Source: Phascolarctobacterium_A succinatutens_B
GTDB lineage: Bacteria; Bacillota; Negativicutes; Acidaminococcales; Acidaminococcaceae
Length of the DNA: 48,248 nt
Direction: 5' to 3'
Assembly: GCF_958453765.1 (NCBI RefSeq)
Contig: NZ_CAUDZA010000015.1
Coordinates: 1 to 48,248 of the forward strand
Position numbers and translations under genes: made by a program. The notes beneath the pieces are model-generated. The model saw only the letters and a program-made list of their open reading frames with translations, was not told the DNA's origin and did not search any database. Of the stretch, positions 1 to 9,011 are shown piece after piece (within the stretch, counting starts at the first letter, position 1; every line of letters starts with the position of its first letter).

Positions 1-46
1 TCGAGCACAAAAATTGGACTAGGTCGACCCAACCACAAGTAATGGA
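1..46. other. Junction that truncates the IS transposase
   Basis: The transposase frame on the minus strand runs straight into foreign sequence here and stops at once. The short stretch carries two near copies of the motif TGGACTA about 27 bases apart, which could be the end of another inserted element. Only 46 bases are visible, so the element cannot be named. Confidence 0.3.
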
Positions 47-1168
47 CTAATGCACTTTTATTTTGTTATTACTGCCTTCAATAAAGCCATTTGAAATATT
101 CTCACTAACAATGTTAGCTATTTCTGTGCTCCAATTAGTGAAAGTAATAATACAATGTTTGAATTCGGGAACAGAAAGTTCGGCAGCCAATAACAGCCAA
201 TCTCTTAACTGACGTTTAGCTGCTTTGCGCTCCTTTTCTTTAAAAATTTCATGGAATAATTCTTTCAACAACCAAGCTTTTTCAAGCTCGCGTGAAGAAT
301 TTAACATTCTATTTAATTCTATTTTATCCTCGTCTGTCAATTTATATTCAGGTTTAAGAAGCAGTCGGCGGCTTCTCTTAAACCATTTCCTCTTAGCATT
401 ATGAAATTCTTTCTGAATACGTTTTCTAGTGTTTTCGAGGCTGTTTGTTACTACCCTGATAACATGGAACTTATCCGCTATTATCTTGGCTTCAGGGAAG
501 ATCTTTTTAGCTACAGAACGAAATAATGTACTTAGATCCATAACCACTTTCTTAACTTTAGCTCGTTTTTCATAAGGATAGTCCAAGAAATATTTACACA
601 AATCTGCTGAATCTCTGTTGGGTAATATATCTATGATTTTATGTTCAACGGGGTTAGAAAGATTGCATTGAAATTTTTTGCCGCCAGTATTACCTTTAAA
701 CTCGTCGATAGCTATACAGCTTGGTAATTCTGCTTTAGGATAATTGATATTGTCGAACCATCTGATAATGCTTGTTACAGATGTTCCAAACCTTCTGGCT
801 ATAGCAGAAAAGCTTTGTAGATTGAAGGTTTCTTTGATGGCTTCAAAATAAAACCTTTGAGGGAAATGACAGTATCTTTTGATATACGGATTGTTTTCTG
901 TAAAAGTAGAGTTACAGTTTTTACAGATGTAGCGGCGTTTGCTGATAGTAACTTTTAACGGCTTTCCAGCTAGAGATAAATCTTTGACTTTCTGTAACCT
1001 GTAATCTTTGATATAAGTAGTTATATAACCGCAATGAGGGCAATGATGTTCTTTTACCGGCATTTCGATAAAAGCCTCGTAGCTATTATTGTCCTCACTT
1101 TCTCTAAAATATTTTACAGTAACCCCTTTAAAAATCGGTAAATCTTGTGTATAATTGTCTTGAAGCAT
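47..1168 (-). pseudogene. ISL3-family transposase, C-terminally truncated
   Basis: This 373-residue product has the layout of ISL3-family DDE transposases. An N-terminal zinc-binding region carries CPHCG near residue 43 and CKNC near residue 82, followed by a helical DNA-binding part. The catalytic core shows AIDEFKG near 153 (first Asp), VVMDLS near 209 (second Asp) and the final Glu in FIEGSNNKIK. In the family that Glu is followed by a few dozen more residues ending the protein; here the frame stops two residues later, at the sequence junction. The catalytic triad is present but the tail is missing, so the copy is probably inactive. The start ATG lies about 160 bp inside the intact outer end of the element. 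Confidence 0.85.
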
Positions 1169-1230
1169 AAGCTGACTGGTTCTCCTTTGTAGTTGTGATT
1201 ATTTTAGCCAATGATTATTTTACTACATTT

Positions 1231-1328
1231 CCAGCACTTATGCTTTATTTTTTTGTCTTTAATAAAAAATAAGTGCTGGTGGTCTCAATCTTATTTTAGA
1301 CCAAGACCCCAACACTTATTATAGAACC
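1231..1328. repeat. Outer end of the ISL3-type element with inverted repeats
   Basis: The stretch between the transposase start and the repeats holds several hairpins. CCAGCACTTAT (1231-1241) pairs with ATAAGTGCTGG (1269-1279), and TGGTCT (1280-1285) pairs with AGACCA (1298-1303). A third copy of the AACACTTATT motif lies at 1311-1320. Read outward-in, the minus strand begins GGTTCTATAATAAGTGTTGG at 1328, which resembles ISL3-family terminal repeats that begin GGNTCT. I place the element end at 1328. The opposite end is lost at the left junction, so no target duplication can be checked. Confidence 0.5.
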
Positions 1329-1364
1329 GATAAACAGGTGCTTTGAAATTTATGTTAGATTAGC

Positions 1365-1624
1365 TTACTCGCCCTCTTCGAGGATAGCGCGCTCAACAAA
1401 TTCTCACTTCGCAAAGCTCGTGACAAATTGGAGCTTACTTGCCCTCTTTCTTGCTCCCTATTCGGTCGCAAGCGAGGACAGCGCGGCCATTTCGATTTCT
1501 CGCTTCGTTACACTCGCGACAAATCGGGTGTCATTTATCCTCTTTCTTGCTCCCTGTTCGGTCGCAAGCGAGGATAATTCGACATTCAGTTTCTCGCGTC
1601 GCTACGCTTGCGACAAACTGTGTC
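1365..1624. repeat. Three degenerate tandem repeats of about 95 bp behind pyrE
   Basis: Units lie at roughly 1365-1434, 1435-1531 and 1532-1623. The last two share CTCTTTCTTGCTCCCT, GGTCGCAAGCGAGGA, a TTTCTCGC block and a GCGACAAA end; the first is shorter and more divergent. Within a unit, GTCGCAAGCGAGGA and the later CTCGC/GCGAC blocks are partly complementary, so each may fold. The array starts directly after the pyrE stop codon. No gene is supported in this stretch and the plus-strand frames across it are repeat artefacts. Confidence 0.6.
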
Positions 1625-2206
1625 TCATTTACCAGTTCTGCCACGTTTGGTGAACGGTATGCCTTTAGCGCACAGCGGGCAGGTTGCCGGATCAAAGGTT
1701 TCTACGTTCAGGTGCAGCAGAGCTTCGGTGCGAACGCCGAAGTCTACCTTGCCGCCGCTGCGGTCAACCAGCAGGCCAACGCCTACGAGCTCGCCGCCAT
1801 GCTCTTTAACTACTTCCATAACCTCTTTAACACTGCCGCCAGTGGTTACGATATCTTCAACAACCAGTACGCGGGTGCCTGCCGGAATTTGGAAGCCACG
1901 ACGCAGAGTCATTTTGCCGTTTTCACGCTCGGTGAAGATAGCACGGGTGCCCAGAGCCTTGCCAACCTCGTGAGCCAGCAGGATACCGCCGGTCATCGGG
2001 CCAACTACCAGTTCAACATTGTCGTTTTCATAACGACGTGCGATTTCCTGGCACAGGCGCTCGGTATATTTAGGATGCTGCAGTACGTTGAATTTTTCAA
2101 CATACATAGGGCTGTGCAGACCGCTGGTCAGCAAAAAGTGACCATGGAGAACTGCTTCGGTTTCCTCGAGCATTTTCATAACATCTTTTTCTTCTAAAAC
2201 TGCCAT
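1625..2206 (-). CDS. pyrE: Orotate phosphoribosyltransferase
   Basis: PyrE joins orotate and PRPP to give OMP, the fifth step of UMP synthesis. The 193-residue protein carries the PRPP-binding signature VLVVEDIVTTGGS at residues 113-125 and a C-terminal CPLC...GIPFTKRG block seen in one bacterial OPRT subgroup. The start ATG at 2206 has AAGGAG about ten bases upstream, and that site overlaps the stop codon of pyrF, so the two are translationally linked. It is the last gene of the pyr operon. No clear terminator follows, only the repeat array. Confidence 0.95.
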   Translation of the reverse strand: MAVLEEKDVMKMLEETEAVLHGHFLLTSGLHSPMYVEKFNVLQHPKYTERLCQEIARRYENDNVELVVGPMTGGILLAHEVGKALGTRAIFTERENGKMTLRRGFQIPAGTRVLVVEDIVTTGGSVKEVMEVVKEHGGELVGVGLLVDRSGGKVDFGVRTEALLHLNVETFDPATCPLCAKGIPFTKRGRTGK

Positions 2207-2210
2207 TTGC

Positions 2211-2927
2211 TTACACTCCTTTAATCTCTTCTACAATTGCCAATGCTGCTGCTTGTCTTGCTTCAGCCTTAGTAATAGGTCTGCCTACTACGATGTGACT
2301 GCTGCCGTTTTGCAGAGCGCCTGCCGGTGTTGCTACGCGCTTCTGGTCATCCAAAGAGCTGCCCGCAGGACGCACGCCCGGGGTAACAATCAGGAACTCG
2401 GGGCCGCAAGCCTCACGGATAGCTGCAGCTTCCTTAGGAGAAGCAACAACGCCGTCCATGCCTGCTTCCTTAGCCAGCTTAGCCAGGCTGATAACTTGCT
2501 CGGCAATGGTATTTTTATAATTCAAATCAGCAAACTGTTCATCATCCATGCTGGTAAGAATGGTTACAGCAATCAGCTTCGGTGCCGGACGGCCTGCTGC
2601 CTCAGCAGCCTCATGCACAGCCTTAACAGCCTCTGCCATCATCTTTTTGCCGCCGACAGCATGAACGTTCATCATGTCTGCACCCAAATCGCTGAGTACG
2701 GTAAGTGCATGAGCAACAGTGTTAGGAATATCCTGCAGCTTGAGGTCCAGGAAAACATGCTTGCCCTGTTCCTTCAAGAAGCGGATAATTTCGCTGCCTA
2801 CTGCATAATAAAGCTCCATGCCAACCTTGTAGTAGCTTACTGCGTCACCCAATTCGACAACGCAAGCCTTAGCCTGTTCCAATGTAGGAAAGTCGAGTGC
2901 GACTATTAATCTATCATCATGTTGCAT
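2211..2927 (-). CDS. pyrF: Orotidine 5'-phosphate decarboxylase
   Basis: PyrF decarboxylates OMP to UMP, the last step of the pathway. The 238-residue TIM-barrel protein has the catalytic D-x-K-x-x-D motif in FLDLKLQDIPNT (D61, K63, D66), the phosphate-binding VTPGVRP near residue 191, and GRPI near the C-terminus. GGGAGA lies about eight bases before the ATG at 2927. It sits between pyrD (63 bp upstream) and pyrE (downstream, with its RBS overlapping the pyrF stop), as expected in a complete de novo operon. Confidence 0.95.
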   Translation of the reverse strand: MQHDDRLIVALDFPTLEQAKACVVELGDAVSYYKVGMELYYAVGSEIIRFLKEQGKHVFLDLKLQDIPNTVAHALTVLSDLGADMMNVHAVGGKKMMAEAVKAVHEAAEAAGRPAPKLIAVTILTSMDDEQFADLNYKNTIAEQVISLAKLAKEAGMDGVVASPKEAAAIREACGPEFLIVTPGVRPAGSSLDDQKRVATPAGALQNGSSHIVVGRPITKAEARQAAALAIVEEIKGV

Positions 2928-2990
2928 GAGAAAATCTCCCTATCAAATATATTTTTTCAGGACGCCGGAGAATAACGTTATAAATCGTCG

Positions 2991-3956
2991 TTATTCAGCT
3001 TCGTTAAACAACGGCATGCTTGCCTTGCCATTCGGTAATGCCAACCCGACAATTTCAGAAATATTCTGCGCGTTGTGTCTGTCCAGATATGCCAGCATAC
3101 CATGAGCAATGGTTTCAGCGATATCAGGCTGTACAAAGTTTGCGGTGCCAACTGCTACCGCACTTGCGCCTGCCAGCATGAACTCAATTGCATCCTCGGC
3201 ACACATGATGCCGCCCATGCCAATGATGGGGATATGCACAGCCTGCGCCACCTGGTAAACCAGGCGCACTGCTACCGGACGTACAGCAGGACCGCTGAGG
3301 CCGCCGGTTACGTTGCCGAGTACAGGACGCTGACGCTCAATATCAATCTTGGTACCGAGCAGCGTGTTAATCATGGAAATTGCATCCGCACCTGCTGCTT
3401 CTACAGCCTTCGCCATCACCACAATATCAGTTACGTTCGGAGAAAGCTTGGCGATAACCATTTTGCCGGTGTTGGCCTTAACAGCACGTACAACCTCAGC
3501 AGCTGCTTCCGGCACAGTGCCGAAAACAATACCGCCCTCTTTTACGTTCGGACAGGAGATGTTGATTTCTACTGCATCAACACCGTCTACATCCAGCTTT
3601 TTGGCAACAGCGCCGTATTCCTCGGGGGTATGGCCGTAGATGTTGACAATCACAGGTACGTTATATTTTTTCAGCTCAGGCAGAGTGTGCTCCAAGAAGT
3701 ACTCGCTGCCGGGGTTTTCCAGACCGATGCAGTTCAGCATACCTGACGGGGTTTCTACCGCACGCTGGCCCTTATTGCCTGCCGCAGGCTCTAAGGAAGT
3801 ACCCTTTACGGTAACAGCGCCAACCTTTTCCAGGTCAAGAAAATCGGTAAATTCCAGGCCAAAGCCAAAGGTGCCGGAGCCGGTAGTAACAGGAGTAGCC
3901 ATTTTCAGTCCGGCAATATCAACTGCCAGACGGCCATCATACAATGCTTTTACCAT
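2991..3956 (-). CDS. pyrD: Dihydroorotate dehydrogenase, class 1B catalytic subunit
   Basis: This subunit oxidises dihydroorotate to orotate with FMN. In class 1B enzymes electrons pass to NAD+ through PyrK, whose gene lies directly upstream. The reading frame is open to 4088, but I choose the ATG at 3956 because AGGAGG sits just before it and the protein then begins like other PyrDB proteins, giving 321 residues. NISCPN near residue 130 holds the class 1 active-site Cys, and the C-terminal third carries GMGGI and AVGTA, typical of FMN phosphate binding. It overlaps the end of pyrK by seven bases. Confidence 0.94.
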   Translation of the reverse strand: MVKALYDGRLAVDIAGLKMATPVTTGSGTFGFGLEFTDFLDLEKVGAVTVKGTSLEPAAGNKGQRAVETPSGMLNCIGLENPGSEYFLEHTLPELKKYNVPVIVNIYGHTPEEYGAVAKKLDVDGVDAVEINISCPNVKEGGIVFGTVPEAAAEVVRAVKANTGKMVIAKLSPNVTDIVVMAKAVEAAGADAISMINTLLGTKIDIERQRPVLGNVTGGLSGPAVRPVAVRLVYQVAQAVHIPIIGMGGIMCAEDAIEFMLAGASAVAVGTANFVQPDIAETIAHGMLAYLDRHNAQNISEIVGLALPNGKASMPLFNEAE

Positions 3957-4717
3957 TCTCCTACCTCCTCTGCCCAGAATACCGGGCCGTCCTTGCAGAC
4001 CTTGATGCGCTTGCCGATGCCTTCGCAGGCACAGGACAGGCACGCACCAAGACCGCAGGCCATGTATTTTTCCAGAGATACCTGACATTTTACGCCAGCT
4101 TCTAAGCAGGCATTAGCAACTGCGCGCATCATCGGTACAGGACCGCAAACGTATACGCAGTCATAGCCACCCTCTTTCAACAGCTGCGGCAGCAGGGCCA
4201 TTACAGTACCCTTAGTGCCGACACTGCCGTCATCGGTGGTCAGGTAAATATTTTTGCTGAGGCTTTCATAAAGCTTGGTCCAGAACAATTCCTCGGCACT
4301 GCGGCCGCCCATCAGGATATCGGTATTGCCCTCACCGAAGCCCTCTGCCAAAAACAGCAGCGGAGCCAGGCCCAAGCCGCCACCAACCAGCAGCGGTTTT
4401 TTGGCGCTCATATCAAAGCCGTGTCCCAGCGGACCGACGATGCTCAGCTCGTCGCCGCTGCAAACGTCAGCCAGAATATGAGTAGCTTCACCAATGATAC
4501 GGTAGATCATGGTGATGCTGCCTTCAGCCTTGTTAACTCCTGCTACGCCGAAGGGACGGCGCAGCAGCGGAGCAGTATTCTTGCACACCTTCACGTTGAC
4601 GAACTGTCCGGGGACAGCCTCGGCAGCGATTTCCGGTGCATAAACATTTATTAATTTTGTCGTACTATTTAAAACTCGTTGACCAATTACCTTGGCACTC
4701 GCAATAGTTTTAGACAT
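3950..4717 (-). CDS. pyrK: Dihydroorotate dehydrogenase electron-transfer subunit
   Basis: PyrK carries FAD and a [2Fe-2S] cluster and passes electrons from PyrD to NAD+. The protein shows an FAD-binding beta-barrel (RRPFGV near residue 55), an NAD-binding region (GGGLGLAPL near 112) and a C-terminal cluster motif with cysteines in MACGLGACLSCACE plus one before KDGPVF. A TTG two codons upstream is possible, but the ATG at 4717 is placed best behind GGGAGG and gives 255 residues. The ATG follows the carB stop by two bases and the 3' end overlaps pyrD. Confidence 0.93.
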   Translation of the reverse strand: MSKTIASAKVIGQRVLNSTTKLINVYAPEIAAEAVPGQFVNVKVCKNTAPLLRRPFGVAGVNKAEGSITMIYRIIGEATHILADVCSGDELSIVGPLGHGFDMSAKKPLLVGGGLGLAPLLFLAEGFGEGNTDILMGGRSAEELFWTKLYESLSKNIYLTTDDGSVGTKGTVMALLPQLLKEGGYDCVYVCGPVPMMRAVANACLEAGVKCQVSLEKYMACGLGACLSCACEGIGKRIKVCKDGPVFWAEEVGEW

Positions 4718-4719
4718 AA

Positions 4720-7700
4720 TCAATCCTCCCAGGTCAGGTCCTGCAGAGCGGTAACGCGTACAACGCTGCGACGACGCATTGCGCTCATAACGTTCAGCAG
4801 CTCACGTGCAGTATCCATAGAGGTCAGGCAGGCAATTGCATGCTCTACGGTAGAACGGCGGATTTTGAAGCCGTCACGTTCAGCGTCACGGCCGTGGTTG
4901 GTGGTGTTGATAACCATACCGATGCGGCCGCTCTTGATATCATCAATCAGGTTCGGATGACCTTCGCTTACTTTGGTAGCAACCTCAACAGTTACACCGT
5001 ATTGCTGCAGATATTCCGCAGTCCCGTCGGTTGCGATAACAGTGTAGCCCAGCTCTTCAAAGCCACGGGCAATAGCAACTGCCTCAGGCTTATCCATATC
5101 AGCAACGGTAATCAGGATGGCACCCTCGTGCGGTACATTGATACCGGAAGCGATGCAGGCCTTATACAGCGCACGGCTATACTGATAGTCGCAGGCCATA
5201 ACCTCACCGGTGGATTTCATTTCAGGTCCAAGGGTGATATCTACGTTGCTCATCTTATTGAAGCTGAATACAGGAGCTTTAACAGCATAGTAGTCCGGGA
5301 AGAAGCGCAGGCCTGCTTGCAGTCCCTGCTCTTTGAGGCTCATGCCCATTGCGCATCTGGTAGCAACATCTACCATGGATATGCCGGTAATCTTGCTCAG
5401 GAACGGTACAGTTCTGGAGGAACGCGGGTTAACCTCGATTACATAGACATGCTCGTCACGAACGATGTACTGAATGTTGATCATGCCCTTAACTTCCAGA
5501 CCCAAAGCCATCTTGTTGGTGTATTCGATAATGGTACGGATAACACTCTCGCTCAGGCTACGCGGCGGATATACGGCGATGGAGTCACCGCTGTGTACAC
5601 CTGCACGTTCAACGTGTTCCATGATGCCGGGGATTAATACTTCCTTACCGTCACAGATAGCGTCAACCTCTACCTCAGTGCCCTGCAGGTAATGGTCAAC
5701 CAGTACCGGATGCTCATGAGAAGCCTTAACGGCATAGGTCATGTAGTTGCGCAGCTCGTCATCGTTATAAACGATTTCCATAGCACGGCCGCCCAGTACG
5801 TAGGAAGGACGAACCATGGTCGGATAGCCAACCTTGTGGGCAGCAACCAGCGCACCCTCGGTATCGAATACGGTGTGGCCCTGCGGACGCGGAATATTGC
5901 AGCTTGTCAGCAGCTCATCGAAACGTTCACGGTCCTCAGCGCGGTCGATGCTGTCAACGGAGGAGCCCAGAATCTTCACGCCTGCGCGGGAGAGCGGGCC
6001 TGCCAGGTTGATAGCGGTCTGACCACCGAATTGAACGATAACACCTTCCGGTTTTTCTTTGTCGATAACGTTGAGAACATCCTCAACAGTCAGCGGCTCA
6101 AAGTACAGCTTATCGGAAATATCGAAGTCAGTGGAAACGGTTTCCGGGTTGTTGTTGATGATAATGGTTTCATAGCCCATTTCCTTCAACGCCCATACGC
6201 AGTGTACGGAGCAGTAGTCAAATTCTACGCCCTGACCGATACGGATAGGACCGGAGCCGAGTACAACTACTCTCTTTCTGTCGCTTACTTCAACCTCATC
6301 CTCGGTTTCGTAGCAGGAATAGTAGTACGGGGTTGCAGCTTCAAATTCCGCAGCGCAGGTATCAACCATTTTGTAGGTCGGCAGAATGCCGTTAGCCTTA
6401 CGCATATCGCGGATTTCAAATTCAGTCTTGCCTACGCGTTTACCGATAACAGCATCGGCAAAACCCATTCTCTTAGCCTTACGCAGCAGGCTCGGAGTCA
6501 GCTCGTGAGTTTCCAAAGCTTTTTCCATTTTAATGATGTTTTGGATTTTGGAAAGGAACCACAGGTCAATCTTGGTGATATCGTGAATCTCTTCCAGAGT
6601 AATACCGCGGCGGATAGCCTCAGCAACAACGAAGCAGCGCTCGTCATCAATGCGTTTGATGCGGTCATGGATCTCTTCATCGCTCAAAGCCTTCAGCTCA
6701 GGCATTTCCAGATGATTGAGACCGATTTCCAGGCAACGAACTGCTTTCAGCATGGAAGCTTCAAAGCTGCGCTCAATTGCCATAACCTCACCGGTAGCCT
6801 TCATCTGAGTACCCAGGGTGCGGTCAGCGGTTACGAATTTATCGAACGGCCAACGCGGGAATTTCAGTACGATATAGTCAATGGTAGGCTCGAAGCAAGC
6901 CTTAGTCTTTTTGGTAACAGCGTTTTCGATTTCGTCCAGGTTGTAGCCGACAGCAATTTTGCTGGTAACCTTAGCAATCGGATAACCGGTAGCTTTGGAA
7001 GCCAGTGCGGAAGAACGGCTTACACGCGGGTTAACTTCGATTACATAATAGTTTTCGGAGTACGGGTCGAGAGCCAGCTGTACGTTACAGCCGCCAACTA
7101 CGCCCAGCTCACGCACGATATCGATAGAAGCCTGACGCAGCAGCTGTACTTCTTTATCGCTCAGAGTCTGTGCTGGAGCCACAACGATGGAGTCACCGGT
7201 GTGTACGCCAACAGGATCCAGGTTTTCCATAGAGCAGACAGTGATGCAGTTATCAGCAGCGTCGCGGATTACTTCGTATTCGATTTCCTTCCAGCCGGCG
7301 ATGCTGCGTTCAATCAGGCATTGACCGATAGGGCTGTAGCCCAGGCCCTTTTGCACGATGTCAATCAGCTCTTCCTCGTTTTCAGCAATGCCGCCGCCGG
7401 TACCGCCGAGGGTATACGCAGGACGGACAATCAGCGGATAACCGATTTCCTTGCCGAAGTCGCAAGCATCCTTAATGGTTTCTACGATAGTGCTTTCAGG
7501 AATCGGCTGATGGATTTTCTCCATAGTTTCCTTGAACATTTCGCGGTCTTCACCACGTTTGATAGCGCTGATCTGAGTGCCCAGCAGACGAACGTTGTAT
7601 TTGCTCAGAATGCCTTGCTCTTCCAGTTTCATAGCCATGTTCAGGCCAACCTGACCGCCAAGTGTTGCCAACAGGGAATCAGGATGCTCACGTTTGATAA

Positions 7701-7929
7701 TTTTTTCAATGAATTCAACGCTGATAGGTTCAACATATACACGGTCAGCCACATGCACATCAGTCATAATGGTTGCAGGGTTACTGTTAATCAGTACAAC
7801 CTCCAGGCCTTCTTCCTTCAGAGCACGGCAAGCCTGGGTGCCTGCATAGTCAAACTCTGCTGCCTGACCGATAATAATAGGGCCGGAGCCGATAACGAGA
7901 ACCTTTTTAACATCTTTAAGTTTCGGCAT
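4720..7929 (-). CDS. carB: Carbamoyl-phosphate synthase large subunit
   Basis: CarB makes carbamoyl phosphate from bicarbonate, ATP and ammonia channelled from CarA. At 1069 residues it is full length and shows the expected internal duplication: two ATP-grasp halves beginning KKVLVIGSGPIIIGQ and KRVVVLGSGPIRIGQ. Each half has an EVNPR...SRSSA or SSRTV catalytic stretch, and a C-terminal allosteric domain ends the protein. RBS GGAGGG precedes the ATG at 7929. The TAA of carA lies two bases upstream, so the subunits are made together. In the pyr operon its product feeds PyrB, although arginine synthesis may also draw on it. Confidence 0.97.
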   Translation of the reverse strand: MPKLKDVKKVLVIGSGPIIIGQAAEFDYAGTQACRALKEEGLEVVLINSNPATIMTDVHVADRVYVEPISVEFIEKIIKREHPDSLLATLGGQVGLNMAMKLEEQGILSKYNVRLLGTQISAIKRGEDREMFKETMEKIHQPIPESTIVETIKDACDFGKEIGYPLIVRPAYTLGGTGGGIAENEEELIDIVQKGLGYSPIGQCLIERSIAGWKEIEYEVIRDAADNCITVCSMENLDPVGVHTGDSIVVAPAQTLSDKEVQLLRQASIDIVRELGVVGGCNVQLALDPYSENYYVIEVNPRVSRSSALASKATGYPIAKVTSKIAVGYNLDEIENAVTKKTKACFEPTIDYIVLKFPRWPFDKFVTADRTLGTQMKATGEVMAIERSFEASMLKAVRCLEIGLNHLEMPELKALSDEEIHDRIKRIDDERCFVVAEAIRRGITLEEIHDITKIDLWFLSKIQNIIKMEKALETHELTPSLLRKAKRMGFADAVIGKRVGKTEFEIRDMRKANGILPTYKMVDTCAAEFEAATPYYYSCYETEDEVEVSDRKRVVVLGSGPIRIGQGVEFDYCSVHCVWALKEMGYETIIINNNPETVSTDFDISDKLYFEPLTVEDVLNVIDKEKPEGVIVQFGGQTAINLAGPLSRAGVKILGSSVDSIDRAEDRERFDELLTSCNIPRPQGHTVFDTEGALVAAHKVGYPTMVRPSYVLGGRAMEIVYNDDELRNYMTYAVKASHEHPVLVDHYLQGTEVEVDAICDGKEVLIPGIMEHVERAGVHSGDSIAVYPPRSLSESVIRTIIEYTNKMALGLEVKGMINIQYIVRDEHVYVIEVNPRSSRTVPFLSKITGISMVDVATRCAMGMSLKEQGLQAGLRFFPDYYAVKAPVFSFNKMSNVDITLGPEMKSTGEVMACDYQYSRALYKACIASGINVPHEGAILITVADMDKPEAVAIARGFEELGYTVIATDGTAEYLQQYGVTVEVATKVSEGHPNLIDDIKSGRIGMVINTTNHGRDAERDGFKIRRSTVEHAIACLTSMDTARELLNVMSAMRRRSVVRVTALQDLTWED

Positions 7930-7931
7930 AA

Positions 7932-9011
7932 TTAACGACCCTCCATCATATCAACAAAATGTTTAAACAAATAATCATGATCACCAGGGCCAGGGCAGGC
8001 TTCCGGATGATATTGAACGGTGAATGTAGGATGCTTGGTGTATTCCAGGCCTTCGATAGTACCGTCGTTCATGGAAATGTGGCTGATGTTGATGCCCTTG
8101 CCTTCCAGAGATTTTTCATCTACAGCATAACCGTGGTTTTGGGCGCTGATGTAGATGCGGCCGGTTGTCAGGTATTTTACCGGTTGGTTGATACCGCGAT
8201 GGCCGAATTTCATTTTATAGGTATCAGCACCGTTAGCCAAAGCCATGAGCTGATGACCGAGGCAGATACCGAAAATCGGTTTCTTGCCGATTAATTTCTT
8301 AATGTTTTCAATAACCTCAGGCAAATCCTTCGGGTCGCCGGGGCCGTTGGACAGGAAGATACCGTCCGGATCACATGCCAGTACCTCTTCTGCGGTAGCG
8401 GAAGCAGGGAATACTGTCAGGCGGCAGCCAAAAGCTTCAATGGATTTCAGGATATTGCGTTTAATACCGAAGTCCATAACAGCTACATGGAGCTTGCCCT
8501 CGCCCATAGTGTAAACCTCGTGAGTAGTAACCTGCTCAACCTGGTTGTGTACTGCCGGTAAATCCAGCAGCTTCTGTACTTCATCATCAGGCATTTCTGC
8601 CGGAACGATTACGCCCTGCAGTACGCCGTGATTACGGATTTTACGGGTGATAGCACGTGTATCTACACCTGCTAAGGTCGGGATATCCTGTTCAATCAGG
8701 AAGTCCTCCAGGCTCTGCTCATTGCGCCAGTTGCTGGGGCAATCGCACAGCTCGCCGATAACGAATCCCTGGAAGAAGCATTTCTTGCCTTGGTTAAACA
8801 GCGGGTTGCAGCCATAGTTGCCTACCAGCGGATAGGTCATTACTACAATCTGACCGCAGAAGGACGGGTCGGTCAAGGTCTCCTGGTAACCGCTCATGCC
8901 GGTGGTGAATACAACCTCACCTACAGCATTGCGTTTGCCACCATACAGAGTGCCTTCAAAAACGCTGCCATCTTTTAAAACTAATTTTCCTTTCCTTACT
9001 TTTTCGTGCAT
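7932..9011 (-). CDS. carA: Carbamoyl-phosphate synthase small (glutaminase) subunit
   Basis: CarA hydrolyses glutamine and delivers ammonia to CarB. The 359-residue protein has the N-terminal small-subunit domain (VFTTGMSGYQE near residue 33) and a C-terminal class I glutamine amidotransferase domain with the nucleophile Cys in FGICLGHQ near 245 and the His/Glu pair in YHPEACPGP near 335. The ATG at 9011 is preceded by GAGGG about ten bases away. It overlaps the end of pyrC by 16 bases, showing tight packing of the operon. Confidence 0.96.
   Translation of the reverse strand: MHEKVRKGKLVLKDGSVFEGTLYGGKRNAVGEVVFTTGMSGYQETLTDPSFCGQIVVMTYPLVGNYGCNPLFNQGKKCFFQGFVIGELCDCPSNWRNEQSLEDFLIEQDIPTLAGVDTRAITRKIRNHGVLQGVIVPAEMPDDEVQKLLDLPAVHNQVEQVTTHEVYTMGEGKLHVAVMDFGIKRNILKSIEAFGCRLTVFPASATAEEVLACDPDGIFLSNGPGDPKDLPEVIENIKKLIGKKPIFGICLGHQLMALANGADTYKMKFGHRGINQPVKYLTTGRIYISAQNHGYAVDEKSLEGKGINISHISMNDGTIEGLEYTKHPTFTVQYHPEACPGPGDHDYLFKHFVDMMEGR

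Noticed and set aside
1365..1624. Possible CRISPR array
   Set aside because: Units of about 95 bp are too long and too degenerate, spacers are not distinct, and no cas genes are present.
1420..2197. Plus-strand open frames across the repeats and pyrE
   Set aside because: They run through repeat units and antisense to pyrE; the repeated peptide blocks reflect the DNA repeat.
3957..4088. Longer N-terminus of PyrD
   Set aside because: The added 44 residues are antisense-like, overlap pyrK heavily and are not in the family; the ATG at 3956 has an AGGAGG site.
5692..7935. A 747-codon open frame on the plus strand
   Set aside because: It lies antisense to carB across its whole length, has no RBS or family features, and arises from the codon bias of carB.
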